NCBI GenBank assembly: GCA_964393335.1
Contig: CAYMTN010000280.1
Location: 1 to 6,478 of the forward strand
DNA: 6,478 nt
Direction of reading: 5' to 3'
Origin: CAYMTN01 sp964393335
GTDB taxonomy: Bacteria > Chloroflexota > Anaerolineae > Aggregatilineales > Aggregatilineaceae
In this document: piece by piece, positions 1 to 5,009 of the stretch
Numbering within the stretch: position 1 is the first letter of the stretch
Layout of the letters: every line of letters starts with the position of its first letter
Notes under the pieces: model-generated
The model's database searches: none
Seen by the model: the letters and a program-made list of their open reading frames with translations, nothing else
What the model was told of the DNA's origin: nothing
Translations under genes and position numbers: made by a program

Positions 1-1
1 C

Positions 2-61
2 GAGGCCCTGTTGATGCTGGGCGACAGTCCGCCCGATTTTTGGGGACCATCCCGCCTGTGA
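2..61 (+). CDS. C-terminal end of an unidentified protein (partial, 5' cut by window edge)
   Basis: An open frame enters from the left edge and ends at a TGA at 59-61, giving 19 residues ending in PPDFWGPSRL. I do not recognise the family from so short a tail. It is read as coding because the frame is open from the edge, the codons look like those of neighbouring genes, and it fills the space up to a tail-to-tail junction with the minus-strand regulator, whose stop lies 18 bases away. That 18-base gap holds no visible terminator hairpin. Sugar-responsive regulators of the type next door often sit beside carbohydrate genes, but nothing here proves that. Confidence 0.4.
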   Translation, partial: EALLMLGDSPPDFWGPSRL

Positions 62-79
62 GCAAGAAACGGTGGCGCG

Positions 80-1246
80 TTACGGCTCGGCGCGTTCACG
101 CGGCGGCGCGCTCGAAAAGCGTTTGATCAGCGGGGCCGTCAGCAGGATATTCTGCGGCGGCATGGTGTCGCCCGCCAGACGCATCAGCAGCAGTTCCGCG
201 CCCTCGCGCCCGATGTCCTGACCGGGCAGCGTGAACGTGGTCAACGGGACTTCAAAATGCCGCACGGTGATCAGGTTATCGACCGAGACGAGCGACATAT
301 CCTGCGGGATGCGCAGCGACAATTCGCGCAAAGCTTTATAAGCGCCCATCGCCACCACGTCATTGAAGCAAAACAGGGCGGTCGTGCGACCCAGGTCGCC
401 GGAGGCGGCCAGTTCTTTGACGGCGTAATAGGCGGGCACGGCGAGGTGATCTTCAATGCCGCTTGTGTTCAGCGGCGCGCCGATGTCGGCGCGCGCCTCG
501 TTGATGTTGGTGATGCACGGTTGCAGGCTTTCTTCGGCCATCGCGCGGGTGTATCCTGCGGCACGATCCTGGCCGGTGCTGTAACCCGGCAGGCCCAGGT
601 GAATGATGTGGCGGTGTCCCAACTCGATCAAGTGGCGCGTCGCCTGGAGGCCGATCAACTCGTTATCGGTCGAAACCGAGTCAATCAGAGGGGACGGGCC
701 ACGACGCCCGATGAAGACCAACGGGATATCGCGCTGGCGCAGCCGCGTAATGATACCGGACATATCGCCAAAACGTGGCGGCGTCACAGCCAGCGCCACG
801 ACATTCTGCGCGAGCAGCTCATCGACAATTTCGTCCAACGTGCTGGCCTGCTCGTTGTGCATCATCATCGTCAGCCCATAATCCGAACGCCGGATCACGG
901 CGTTAAAGGCGGCGGCAAGCTGCGGGTAAAAGAAGTGAAAACCGGGCGTCGAGACCACCATCCCGATCAGGCCAAGATTAGGCGACAGCTCTTGCGGTTC
1001 CAGAACAAACGTACCCTTACCGGGCACGCTTTGCAGCAGTCCGGCCTGGATCAGCGCACCGATGGCCTGCCGCACGGTGGCGCGGCTGACACCGAGTTCT
1101 TGCTGCAATATCCGCTCCGATGGTAAATTCTCGCCGGGTTGCAGCGTGCCATCGATGATTTGAGCGTGAATCGCCCGGCGCAGGCGGGTGTGGAGTGGAG
1201 CCGGGCTGGAAGCGTGAACCGCCTGGTTGAGTCGCTCGATATTCAA
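80..1246 (-). CDS. GntR-type winged-helix regulator with LacI/periplasmic-binding-like effector domain (AraR-like architecture)
   Basis: This 388-residue protein is a predicted cytoplasmic ligand-responsive DNA-binding regulator, probably sensing a sugar or related small molecule. Residues ~15-81 form a GntR winged helix: LPSER at 41-45, the recognition helix around GVSRATVRQAI at 52-62, and the wing GKGTFV at 76-81. Residues ~92-378 form a LacI-type periplasmic-binding-protein-like domain. It begins LGLIGMVV, carries the DLGRTTALFCFNDVVAMGAY segment near 284-303, and ends in RFSSAPP, resembling the usual LacI-family ending. Bacillus AraR has the same domain order, but the ligand cannot be read from sequence. 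The start is TTG (1244-1246), chosen because GAAGGAG lies seven bases upstream and the winged helix follows at the normal distance. It is transcribed divergently from the isomerase-like gene and is probably autoregulated through the GTACGTAC site. Confidence 0.93.
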   Translation of the reverse strand: MNIERLNQAVHASSPAPLHTRLRRAIHAQIIDGTLQPGENLPSERILQQELGVSRATVRQAIGALIQAGLLQSVPGKGTFVLEPQELSPNLGLIGMVVSTPGFHFFYPQLAAAFNAVIRRSDYGLTMMMHNEQASTLDEIVDELLAQNVVALAVTPPRFGDMSGIITRLRQRDIPLVFIGRRGPSPLIDSVSTDNELIGLQATRHLIELGHRHIIHLGLPGYSTGQDRAAGYTRAMAEESLQPCITNINEARADIGAPLNTSGIEDHLAVPAYYAVKELAASGDLGRTTALFCFNDVVAMGAYKALRELSLRIPQDMSLVSVDNLITVRHFEVPLTTFTLPGQDIGREGAELLLMRLAGDTMPPQNILLTAPLIKRFSSAPPRERAEP

Positions 1247-1253
1247 CTGCTTG

Positions 1254-1260
1254 CTCCTTC
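1254..1260 (-). promoter_or_regulatory. Ribosome binding site fixing a TTG start
   Basis: On the minus strand the bases read GAAGGAG, seven bases before the TTG at 1246-1244. No ATG lies at a comparable distance in this frame, so this Shine-Dalgarno sequence is the main reason for accepting TTG as the start of the regulator. Confidence 0.75.
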
Positions 1261-1291
1261 GGGGCCGGTAGAGGGCGCGCTAGGCATACCA

Positions 1292-1299
1292 GTACGTAC
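1292..1299. promoter_or_regulatory. Candidate operator, perfect palindrome GTACGTAC
   Basis: A perfect 8-bp palindrome sits ~45 bp upstream of the regulator's start codon, at the expected transcription start of the minus-strand promoter (-10 at 1306-1311). From memory, Bacillus AraR, a GntR/LacI hybrid of the same architecture, binds palindromes with a GTACGTAC-like centre. Symmetry outside the core is poor here. Position and core sequence suggest an autorepression site, which is an inference. Confidence 0.5.
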
Positions 1300-1305
1300 C
1301 GCAAG

Positions 1306-1332
1306 AGTATACGTTTTTGGGAAATCCGTCAA
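1306..1332 (-). promoter_or_regulatory. Putative sigma-70-type promoter of the GntR/LacI hybrid regulator
   Basis: On the minus strand, TTGACG (1332-1327) and TATACT (1311-1306) each match five of six consensus bases. They are separated by 15 bases, shorter than the optimum 17. Transcription would begin near 1299, giving a leader of about 50 bases before the TTG start. Confidence 0.4.
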
Positions 1333-1372
1333 TCAGGCGTCCCCCGGATAAAACTCTGATGCGTCGCCTGAT
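1332..1372. repeat. 8-bp inverted repeat ATCAGGCG / CGCCTGAT in the divergent promoter region
   Basis: The arms lie at 1332-1339 and 1365-1372, are perfectly complementary, and have centres 33 bp apart, about three helical turns. The right arm ends one base before the TATAAT at 1374. The left arm abuts the -35 hexamer of the opposite-strand promoter. This geometry suits a two-site operator controlling both promoters. The 25-base loop makes a transcription terminator unlikely. Confidence 0.4.
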
Positions 1373-1373
1373 G

Positions 1374-1379
1374 TATAAT
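1374..1379 (+). promoter_or_regulatory. Putative -10 element (TATAAT) for the isomerase-kinase pair
   Basis: A consensus TATAAT lies 34 bases before the ATG of the isomerase-like gene. No acceptable -35 hexamer is found at 16-19 bases upstream, so the promoter may be weak or activator-dependent. The predicted leader is about 28 bases and includes GAGAGG at 1400-1405 as the ribosome binding site. Confidence 0.4.
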
Positions 1380-1413
1380 CGCCGCAGCGCACCCGTTACG
1401 AGAGGCGTTCCAG

Positions 1414-1710
1414 ATGAAAATCCTCGCTATCGAACACGAACGACCCAATGCGACCGCCCGCGAATTTCAGCCGCATGTGCAGGCGGAAGCCCGTCGTGTC
1501 TGGGAGCTGTATCAGGCCGCCGTGTTCCGCGAGATGTATTTCCGGCAGGACCGCTCCGAAGCCGTGCTAGTGCTCGAATGTGCCAGTGTGGACGACGCCC
1601 AGGCCGTGCTGGACACGCTACCGCTGGTCCAGGCCGGGCTGATCACATTTGAGCTAATTCCACTGAAGCCCTATCCGGGGTTTGCCCGGTTATTCGCCGG
1701 GGACGTTTGA
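1414..1710 (+). CDS. Small muconolactone-isomerase-like (dimeric alpha/beta barrel) protein
   Basis: This 98-residue protein is the usual length for the muconolactone delta-isomerase family and fits its beta-alpha-beta-beta-alpha-beta ferredoxin-like pattern. A strand near 2-6 is followed by a long charged helix at ~17-36, strands at ~38-44 and 49-56, a helix at 59-69 and a strand at 76-82. The ending, FELIPLKPYPGFARLF, is typical of the family. True muconolactone isomerases act in the catechol branch of the beta-ketoadipate pathway, but no other pathway gene is present, so the substrate is unknown and the name is structural. The ATG start has GAGAGG eight bases upstream. The TGA stop overlaps the ATG of the kinase gene by one base (TGATG), so the two are probably co-transcribed and translationally coupled. 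Confidence 0.72.
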   Translation: MKILAIEHERPNATAREFQPHVQAEARRVWELYQAAVFREMYFRQDRSEAVLVLECASVDDAQAVLDTLPLVQAGLITFELIPLKPYPGFARLFAGDV

Positions 1711-2674
1711 TGGCCACGCCGGTCGACTCACAACGCGATACCTGGATCGACGCGCAGCTTGGCCGCATGGGTGAGCGCGCGATCCGGGCCGAACAGGTCC
1801 GCAGTGGACCCGCCGGATACGTACTGGCCGTTCAGACCGTGCAGAACCGTTACTTCTTCAAAACGTGCACCAACACACGAGTGCCCACGAGCCGGCACTG
1901 GTTGCCGCGCTGGCTGAGTGGTCGGTTGATGTGCCGCGCATCCTGGCCACCGACTCGGATCGCGGCTGGTTCCTCATGGCGGATGCCGGACCGACGGTAC
2001 GCGAATGGGTCCGCGCCGATGGTGACCGGTCCCGGTCAGAAGACATGCTGCGACGGTTTGCCGCGCTGCAACAAGCTGCCGTGCCGCACGTCGATCACCT
2101 GTTGGCTTTGGGCGTGCCGGACCGTCGCCTGGACAGGCTCCCAGCCCTGTACGATCAGCTCCTGACTGACACCGACACGCTGATGGTCGGGCATCCTGAC
2201 GGCGTGTCCAGGGATGACCTGACGCGGTTGGTCAGTTTTGGCCCCACGCTGCACAACCTGTGCGATCAGGCGGCAGGCTACAAGCTGCCGCAGACACTTG
2301 AGCATGACGACTTTCACAGTGGGAATACGGGGGTTTTGGATGGGCACTACCGCTTCTTTGATTGGGGCGAGAGTTTTATCGCGCACCCGTTTTACTCGCT
2401 GTTGATCGCGCTGCGCGATGCTAAATACATCCTGGAATACGACGATGCCTCGCTGAACCACCTGCGCGACGTGTACCTGGCATGTTGGGCGGACTATGAA
2501 CCGCTCGAACGGCTGCGCGACGTGTTAGCGATCACGCACCGTCTGGCGGCATTGGGCCGCGCGCTGACGTGGTGGCAGGTGCTCGCCCAGGCGGACGAAA
2601 CCACCCGCGCGCAAGATGGCGACGCCGTGCCCTATTGGCTGCTGGCATGCCTCAACGATACACCGCTGGATTAG
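1710..2674 (+). pseudogene. APH/choline-kinase-fold phosphotransferase interrupted by a frameshift near 1860-1865
   Basis: Two overlapping frames together spell one ~321-residue small-molecule kinase. The upstream frame starts at the ATG coupled to the previous stop and carries the N-lobe strand ending NRYFFK; Lys51 (codon 1860-1862) is the candidate ATP-binding lysine. Continued in that frame, the protein loses all family resemblance and stops at 2165. The other frame picks up with HEPALVAALAEW and carries the C-lobe. There the catalytic loop HDDFHSGN at 2303-2326 corresponds to the family HGDxHxxN (catalytic Asp at 2309-2311, metal-binding Asn at 2324-2326), and FFDWGE (Asp at 2360-2362) corresponds to the metal-binding IDWE/DFG position. 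Adding one base near the AAAA at 1860-1863 restores the frame. This may be a genuine mutation or a sequencing/assembly slip. The substrate is unknown, and the fold alone is not evidence of antibiotic resistance. Confidence 0.72.
1865..2674 (+). CDS. Open frame holding the kinase C-lobe (alternative reading of the broken gene)
   Basis: From a GTG at 1865 this frame runs 269 codons uninterrupted and contains every recognisable catalytic motif of the phosphotransferase. A gene finder would probably report it as a complete gene. I do not favour it as the native product. No Shine-Dalgarno sequence precedes the GTG, the glycine-rich strand and lysine of the N-lobe lie upstream in another frame, and APH-fold enzymes need both lobes. 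The 3' end meets the phosphoribosyltransferase gene tail to tail, with a 24-base gap and no evident hairpin. Confidence 0.5.
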   Translation: MHQHTSAHEPALVAALAEWSVDVPRILATDSDRGWFLMADAGPTVREWVRADGDRSRSEDMLRRFAALQQAAVPHVDHLLALGVPDRRLDRLPALYDQLLTDTDTLMVGHPDGVSRDDLTRLVSFGPTLHNLCDQAAGYKLPQTLEHDDFHSGNTGVLDGHYRFFDWGESFIAHPFYSLLIALRDAKYILEYDDASLNHLRDVYLACWADYEPLERLRDVLAITHRLAALGRALTWWQVLAQADETTRAQDGDAVPYWLLACLNDTPLD

Positions 2675-2698
2675 GCACCCACGCGGCGATCACTCTCT

Positions 2699-3439
2699 TC
2701 AACCGCGCTCGTAGGTGGCCCGCAGATACGTATCCAGCAAATAATCCGGGTATCCGATTTTGCGCAGATTCGCGGCGCACTCTTCGAGCGTGGCGCCGTT
2801 GTCGCGCCAGAACGGCACCCGTTTCACCAACGTCTCGACGCGCTCGCGTGGGGTGATGATCCAGGTGTCCTTTGGCACGTAACCGTACGAAATCACCGCC
2901 ATTTCTTCCATAACGGCCCTGGTTTTGAGGTATGGCGCGATCAGCACGATTTTCCGCGCCTTGTATTCGTCGACGAGATACTGCGCGACAAAACGCGCCG
3001 TGCCACCGAGGTCCACCAGGTCCTCAACCACGCCGACAACGCGCTCGTGCACGTCAATCGACAAGGGGTGCATGATGCGCGGTTGGTCCAGGGGCTGGCC
3101 CGGCCCGGCGTAATAATTGACGCCCAGCGTGCCAAACTCAATCGGCGGGATGTTTTTGTTAAGCGTCCATGCCAGGTGATCGTGCAGCAGCACGCCCGGC
3201 AGCAAGCCGCCCATCGTGATCATCACGGCCTGCGTGATCTGTTCCTTGGTGCGGATGTTGTTGATCTGGTAACGATAGACCTTGTGGGCCAGCCGCGCGG
3301 CGATAAAAGCTGAGACATGATCGGGGATGAATAAGAATTTTAGCCCATCGTGCGCAACTTCCACTCCATAAGGATTTTCCCAGAATTCAGGATCAACGCT
3401 GTAATCATGGCACTTGATCTGATCGTCGTAAGATGGCAT
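2699..3439 (-). CDS. Phosphoribosyltransferase, purine (hypoxanthine/xanthine) type
   Basis: This 246-residue predicted cytosolic enzyme should transfer phosphoribose from PRPP to a base, most likely a purine, in salvage. The diagnostic PRPP loop lies at residues 134-149: VVGVVEDLVDLGGTAR, with the acidic pair Glu139-Asp140, Asp143 and the GGT at 145-147. A segment at 163-200 with APYLKTRAV and YVPKDTWIITPRE resembles the base-binding and C-terminal region of Gpt/HPRT-like enzymes. Residues 73-88 (MITMGGLLPGVLLHDH) fit the early glycine-containing loop. I chose ATG at 3437-3439 because GAAGGAA lies about eight bases upstream. An in-frame GTG/ATG extension of 19 residues to 3496 would be Cys/Trp-rich, lacks a ribosome site, and would overlap the likely promoter. 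The protein is longer than many bacterial HPRTs (~180), through extra N- and C-terminal residues. Exact base specificity is not decided. Confidence 0.82.
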   Translation of the reverse strand: MPSYDDQIKCHDYSVDPEFWENPYGVEVAHDGLKFLFIPDHVSAFIAARLAHKVYRYQINNIRTKEQITQAVMITMGGLLPGVLLHDHLAWTLNKNIPPIEFGTLGVNYYAGPGQPLDQPRIMHPLSIDVHERVVGVVEDLVDLGGTARFVAQYLVDEYKARKIVLIAPYLKTRAVMEEMAVISYGYVPKDTWIITPRERVETLVKRVPFWRDNGATLEECAANLRKIGYPDYLLDTYLRATYERG

Positions 3440-3464
3440 GCAGCAGTTCCTTCGCACTAGACTG

Positions 3465-3530
3465 TTCCCCCAGTAGCATAGCACGTTTTGCGGCATTATC
3501 CGAACTCAGGTTCTCTGAATTTTGGGGGAA
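3465..3530. repeat. 8-bp inverted repeat TTCCCCCA / TGGGGGAA flanking the phosphoribosyltransferase promoter
   Basis: The arms at 3465-3472 and 3523-3530 are perfectly complementary and bracket the putative -10 element, with 50 bases between them. They could be paired protein-binding sites or coincidence, given their low-complexity C/G runs. The rest of the gap between the phosphoribosyltransferase start and the small membrane gene stop (3440-3567) shows no convincing gene. Confidence 0.25.
3475..3483 (-). promoter_or_regulatory. Putative extended -10 promoter of the phosphoribosyltransferase gene
   Basis: On the minus strand the bases read TGCTATGCT, an extended -10 (TGn) followed by TATGCT, which matches consensus at four of six. 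TTCGGA, 18 bases further upstream, is a weak -35. Transcription would begin near 3468, leaving a leader of about 29 bases with a good ribosome site before the ATG at 3439. Confidence 0.4.
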
Positions 3531-3567
3531 ATGGATCGCGTACAGGTACATCCGGCGGCGGGCAACG

Positions 3568-3816
3568 TCACGCTTTGGAGTGGTGCTGCGTGTCGTGGGA
3601 TCGCCTGGAATCATCGTGATCGGCGGAAGTGTCCGATGAGTCGGGGGTCGGGTGATGTGGGGACGACAGCGGAACGTGTTTTACGTGCGGAAACAACATG
3701 CTCAGCACCCACAACCCCAGCGCGACGATCCCGACCAACACGATCAACACAAGGAGCAGACTGCTGCCGATAACCATCCCAATCGCCTTTTTCCATCCTC
3801 GTTGGCGATAAAGCAT
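3568..3816 (-). CDS. Small single-pass membrane protein with His/Asp-rich tail
   Basis: I do not recognise a family. The 82-residue product begins with a basic stretch (MLYRQRGWKK), followed by one hydrophobic segment at ~11-42. Residues 43-82 form a polar tail with eight His and six Asp plus several Ser/Pro, in motifs such as PHH, DHDD and QHH. The positive-inside rule puts the tail outside the membrane, where it could bind metal or cations; that is inference. The frame stays open upstream to a TTG at 3891, but I chose ATG 3816 because an 11-bp-period Pho-box-like array and a -10-like hexamer (3836-3841) lie just before it, which would place the longer starts outside the transcript. No Shine-Dalgarno sequence is visible, a weakness of this call. 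It lies directly downstream of the histidine kinase, on the same strand. Confidence 0.5.
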   Translation of the reverse strand: MLYRQRGWKKAIGMVIGSSLLLVLIVLVGIVALGLWVLSMLFPHVKHVPLSSPHHPTPDSSDTSADHDDSRRSHDTQHHSKA

Positions 3817-3835
3817 TCTGGAGGCTGCTTTTTTC

Positions 3836-3841
3836 ACTGTA
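3836..3841 (-). promoter_or_regulatory. Putative -10 hexamer (TACAGT) of the small membrane protein gene
   Basis: On the minus strand TACAGT matches TATAAT at four of six and begins ten bases after the last half-site of the 11-bp repeat array. That is the spacing expected when a PhoB-type regulator replaces a -35 element. The predicted leader before ATG 3816 is only about a dozen bases. Confidence 0.4.
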
Positions 3842-3851
3842 GGCCGCGACT

Positions 3852-3880
3852 GTGACAGATTGGTGACGGTACTATGAAGG
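3852..3880 (-). promoter_or_regulatory. Pho-box-like array: three half-sites at 11-bp period
   Basis: Reading the minus strand, the 7-base units CCTTCAT (3880-3874), CCGTCAC (3869-3863) and CTGTCAC (3858-3852) begin exactly 11 bases apart. Against the E. coli Pho-box unit CTGTCAT they match at five, five and six of seven positions. The spacer before the last unit, CAAT, also resembles the AT-rich spacer of that box. The TCAC core equally resembles the PhoP box of Streptomyces (GTTCACC-type repeats, also 11-bp period). The array lies between the histidine kinase stop and the small membrane protein gene, beside a PhoB-family regulator gene. Confidence 0.6.
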
Positions 3881-3893
3881 TTTTGTAACAAAA
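3881..3893. repeat. Short palindrome TTTTGTAACAAAA directly after the histidine kinase stop
   Basis: Six-base arms (TTTTGT / ACAAAA) surround a single central base. The palindrome directly adjoins the 11-bp repeat array on one side and the kinase TGA on the other. As RNA the loop is too small and the stem too AT-rich for an efficient terminator, so a protein-binding site is more plausible. Confidence 0.35.
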
Positions 3894-5009
3894 TCAGGGG
3901 TCAAGCGGCAGCGTAAAACTGAACGTGCTGCCCTGGTCGGGGCCGGGGCTGGTGGCTGTCAGCTCACCGCCATGATCCTCGACAAAGTGCTTCGAGATCG
4001 TCAGCCCAATGCCGCTGCCGCCCCCCGCGCGGGACCGCGACTTATCCACACGATAGAACCGCTCAAAGATATGCGGCAGGTGCTCGGCGGGGATGCCGAT
4101 ACCGGTGTCTTCGACGGCCACGCGCAAGACCTGTTTTTCGCGCCCGACGCGGACCGTAACGCGCCCGCCCGGCGGTGTGTATTGCAGTGCGTTACCAAGC
4201 AGATTCACCAGAACCTGCATCAGCCGGTCGGCGTCTGCCTGGACCGGTGGCAGATCGTCCAGCAGGTTTAGCTCAAGTTGAACGCCCTTATCATCGAATT
4301 GAGGGCGCAGCCGTTCGGCAGCATACTGAATTGGCTCGGTGATGTCCAGCGGCTGCAAATCGAGCTTGATCTGATCGGCTTCGACGCGCGAAAGGTGCTG
4401 TAAGTCTTGCACCAGCCGTTCCAACCGGGCGAACTCGCGCTGTACCTGGGTTAGCGTGGACGGGTCGCACGGCAGCACACCGTCAATCAAGCCTTGCATG
4501 ATAACTTTCACGCTGCTGAGCGGCGTGCGCAGTTCGTGCGCCACGTTGCCGATCAGTTCCATGCGGCGCTGCTCGGTTTGCTCGATGGTTTCGGTCATCT
4601 GGTTCAAAATAACGGCCAGCGCTCCCAATTCATCCTGGCCGGGCACCGGAGTCCGGTACTGGTAATTCCCGGCGGCGATACGCTGCCCCGCGCGCTGCAT
4701 CTGGTGGATTGGCTCAATGATGCGCCGCGTCAGAAACGTGCTCATGAGGACGGCGGTCAAAAACGCCGCCAGGGCCGCGACTGCCATAATCTCGCCAACC
4801 GCAATCGTGAAACTTTCGCGCAGGTCATTTTCGAGCAGCGGGTCCTGTGTGACCAGTTGTTCCATGCGCGGCGTGTGATATAACTCCGTGCTGGCGGCAT
4901 ATAACTGGGCCGTGATGAGCAGGACCGCGCCGCCGACCAGCAAAATGACCAGGTACGATATGAACAGCTTGACACCTAAGTGCCGCTGGATGTAGGCAAC
5001 GACGTTCAT
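3894..5009 (-). CDS. Membrane sensor histidine kinase (HAMP-HisKA-HATPase)
   Basis: This 371-residue inner-membrane kinase should autophosphorylate on His and pass the phosphate to the response regulator encoded just before it. Two membrane segments (~14-36 and ~72-93) enclose a short external loop of about 35 residues. They are followed by a HAMP linker (~93-146) and the HisKA H-box NVAHELRTPLSSV, with His158. The ATPase domain has the N-box VNLLGNALQYTP (268-279), G1 DTGIGIP (301-307), F-box FERFYR (315-320) and G2 GGGSGIGL (329-336). All catalytic elements are present. No PAS domain is visible, unlike many PhoR proteins. Its ATG overlaps the regulator's TGA as ATGA, so the two genes form an operon with coupled translation. 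The signal is unknown, and the small loop suggests sensing in or at the membrane, or through a partner protein. Confidence 0.95.
   Translation of the reverse strand: MNVVAYIQRHLGVKLFISYLVILLVGGAVLLITAQLYAASTELYHTPRMEQLVTQDPLLENDLRESFTIAVGEIMAVAALAAFLTAVLMSTFLTRRIIEPIHQMQRAGQRIAAGNYQYRTPVPGQDELGALAVILNQMTETIEQTEQRRMELIGNVAHELRTPLSSVKVIMQGLIDGVLPCDPSTLTQVQREFARLERLVQDLQHLSRVEADQIKLDLQPLDITEPIQYAAERLRPQFDDKGVQLELNLLDDLPPVQADADRLMQVLVNLLGNALQYTPPGGRVTVRVGREKQVLRVAVEDTGIGIPAEHLPHIFERFYRVDKSRSRAGGGSGIGLTISKHFVEDHGGELTATSPGPDQGSTFSFTLPLDP

Noticed and set aside
257..1126. Long plus-strand open frame (289 codons) opposite the GntR/LacI hybrid regulator
   Set aside because: It is the antisense shadow of a strongly recognisable gene; its translation is rich in His/Gln/Arg with no domain pattern.
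1854..1866. Programmed -1 ribosomal frameshift in the kinase gene
   Set aside because: The codons TTC-AAA-ACG do not form an X-XXY-YYZ slippery heptamer, and no strong downstream hairpin was evident.
2036..2461. Minus-strand frame of 141 codons opposite the kinase C-lobe
   Set aside because: The plus strand there carries intact catalytic motifs of the phosphotransferase, so this is a shadow.
2675..2698. Bidirectional terminator between the convergent kinase and phosphoribosyltransferase genes
   Set aside because: The 24-base gap contains no GC-rich stem followed by a T run.
3440..3496. 19-residue N-terminal extension of the phosphoribosyltransferase
   Set aside because: The internal ATG at 3439 has a good ribosome site and the extension overlaps the predicted promoter and transcription start.
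3405..3614. Minus-strand frame of 69 codons between the phosphoribosyltransferase and the small membrane protein
   Set aside because: It overlaps both neighbours, covers the likely promoter, lacks a ribosome site and has no recognisable features.
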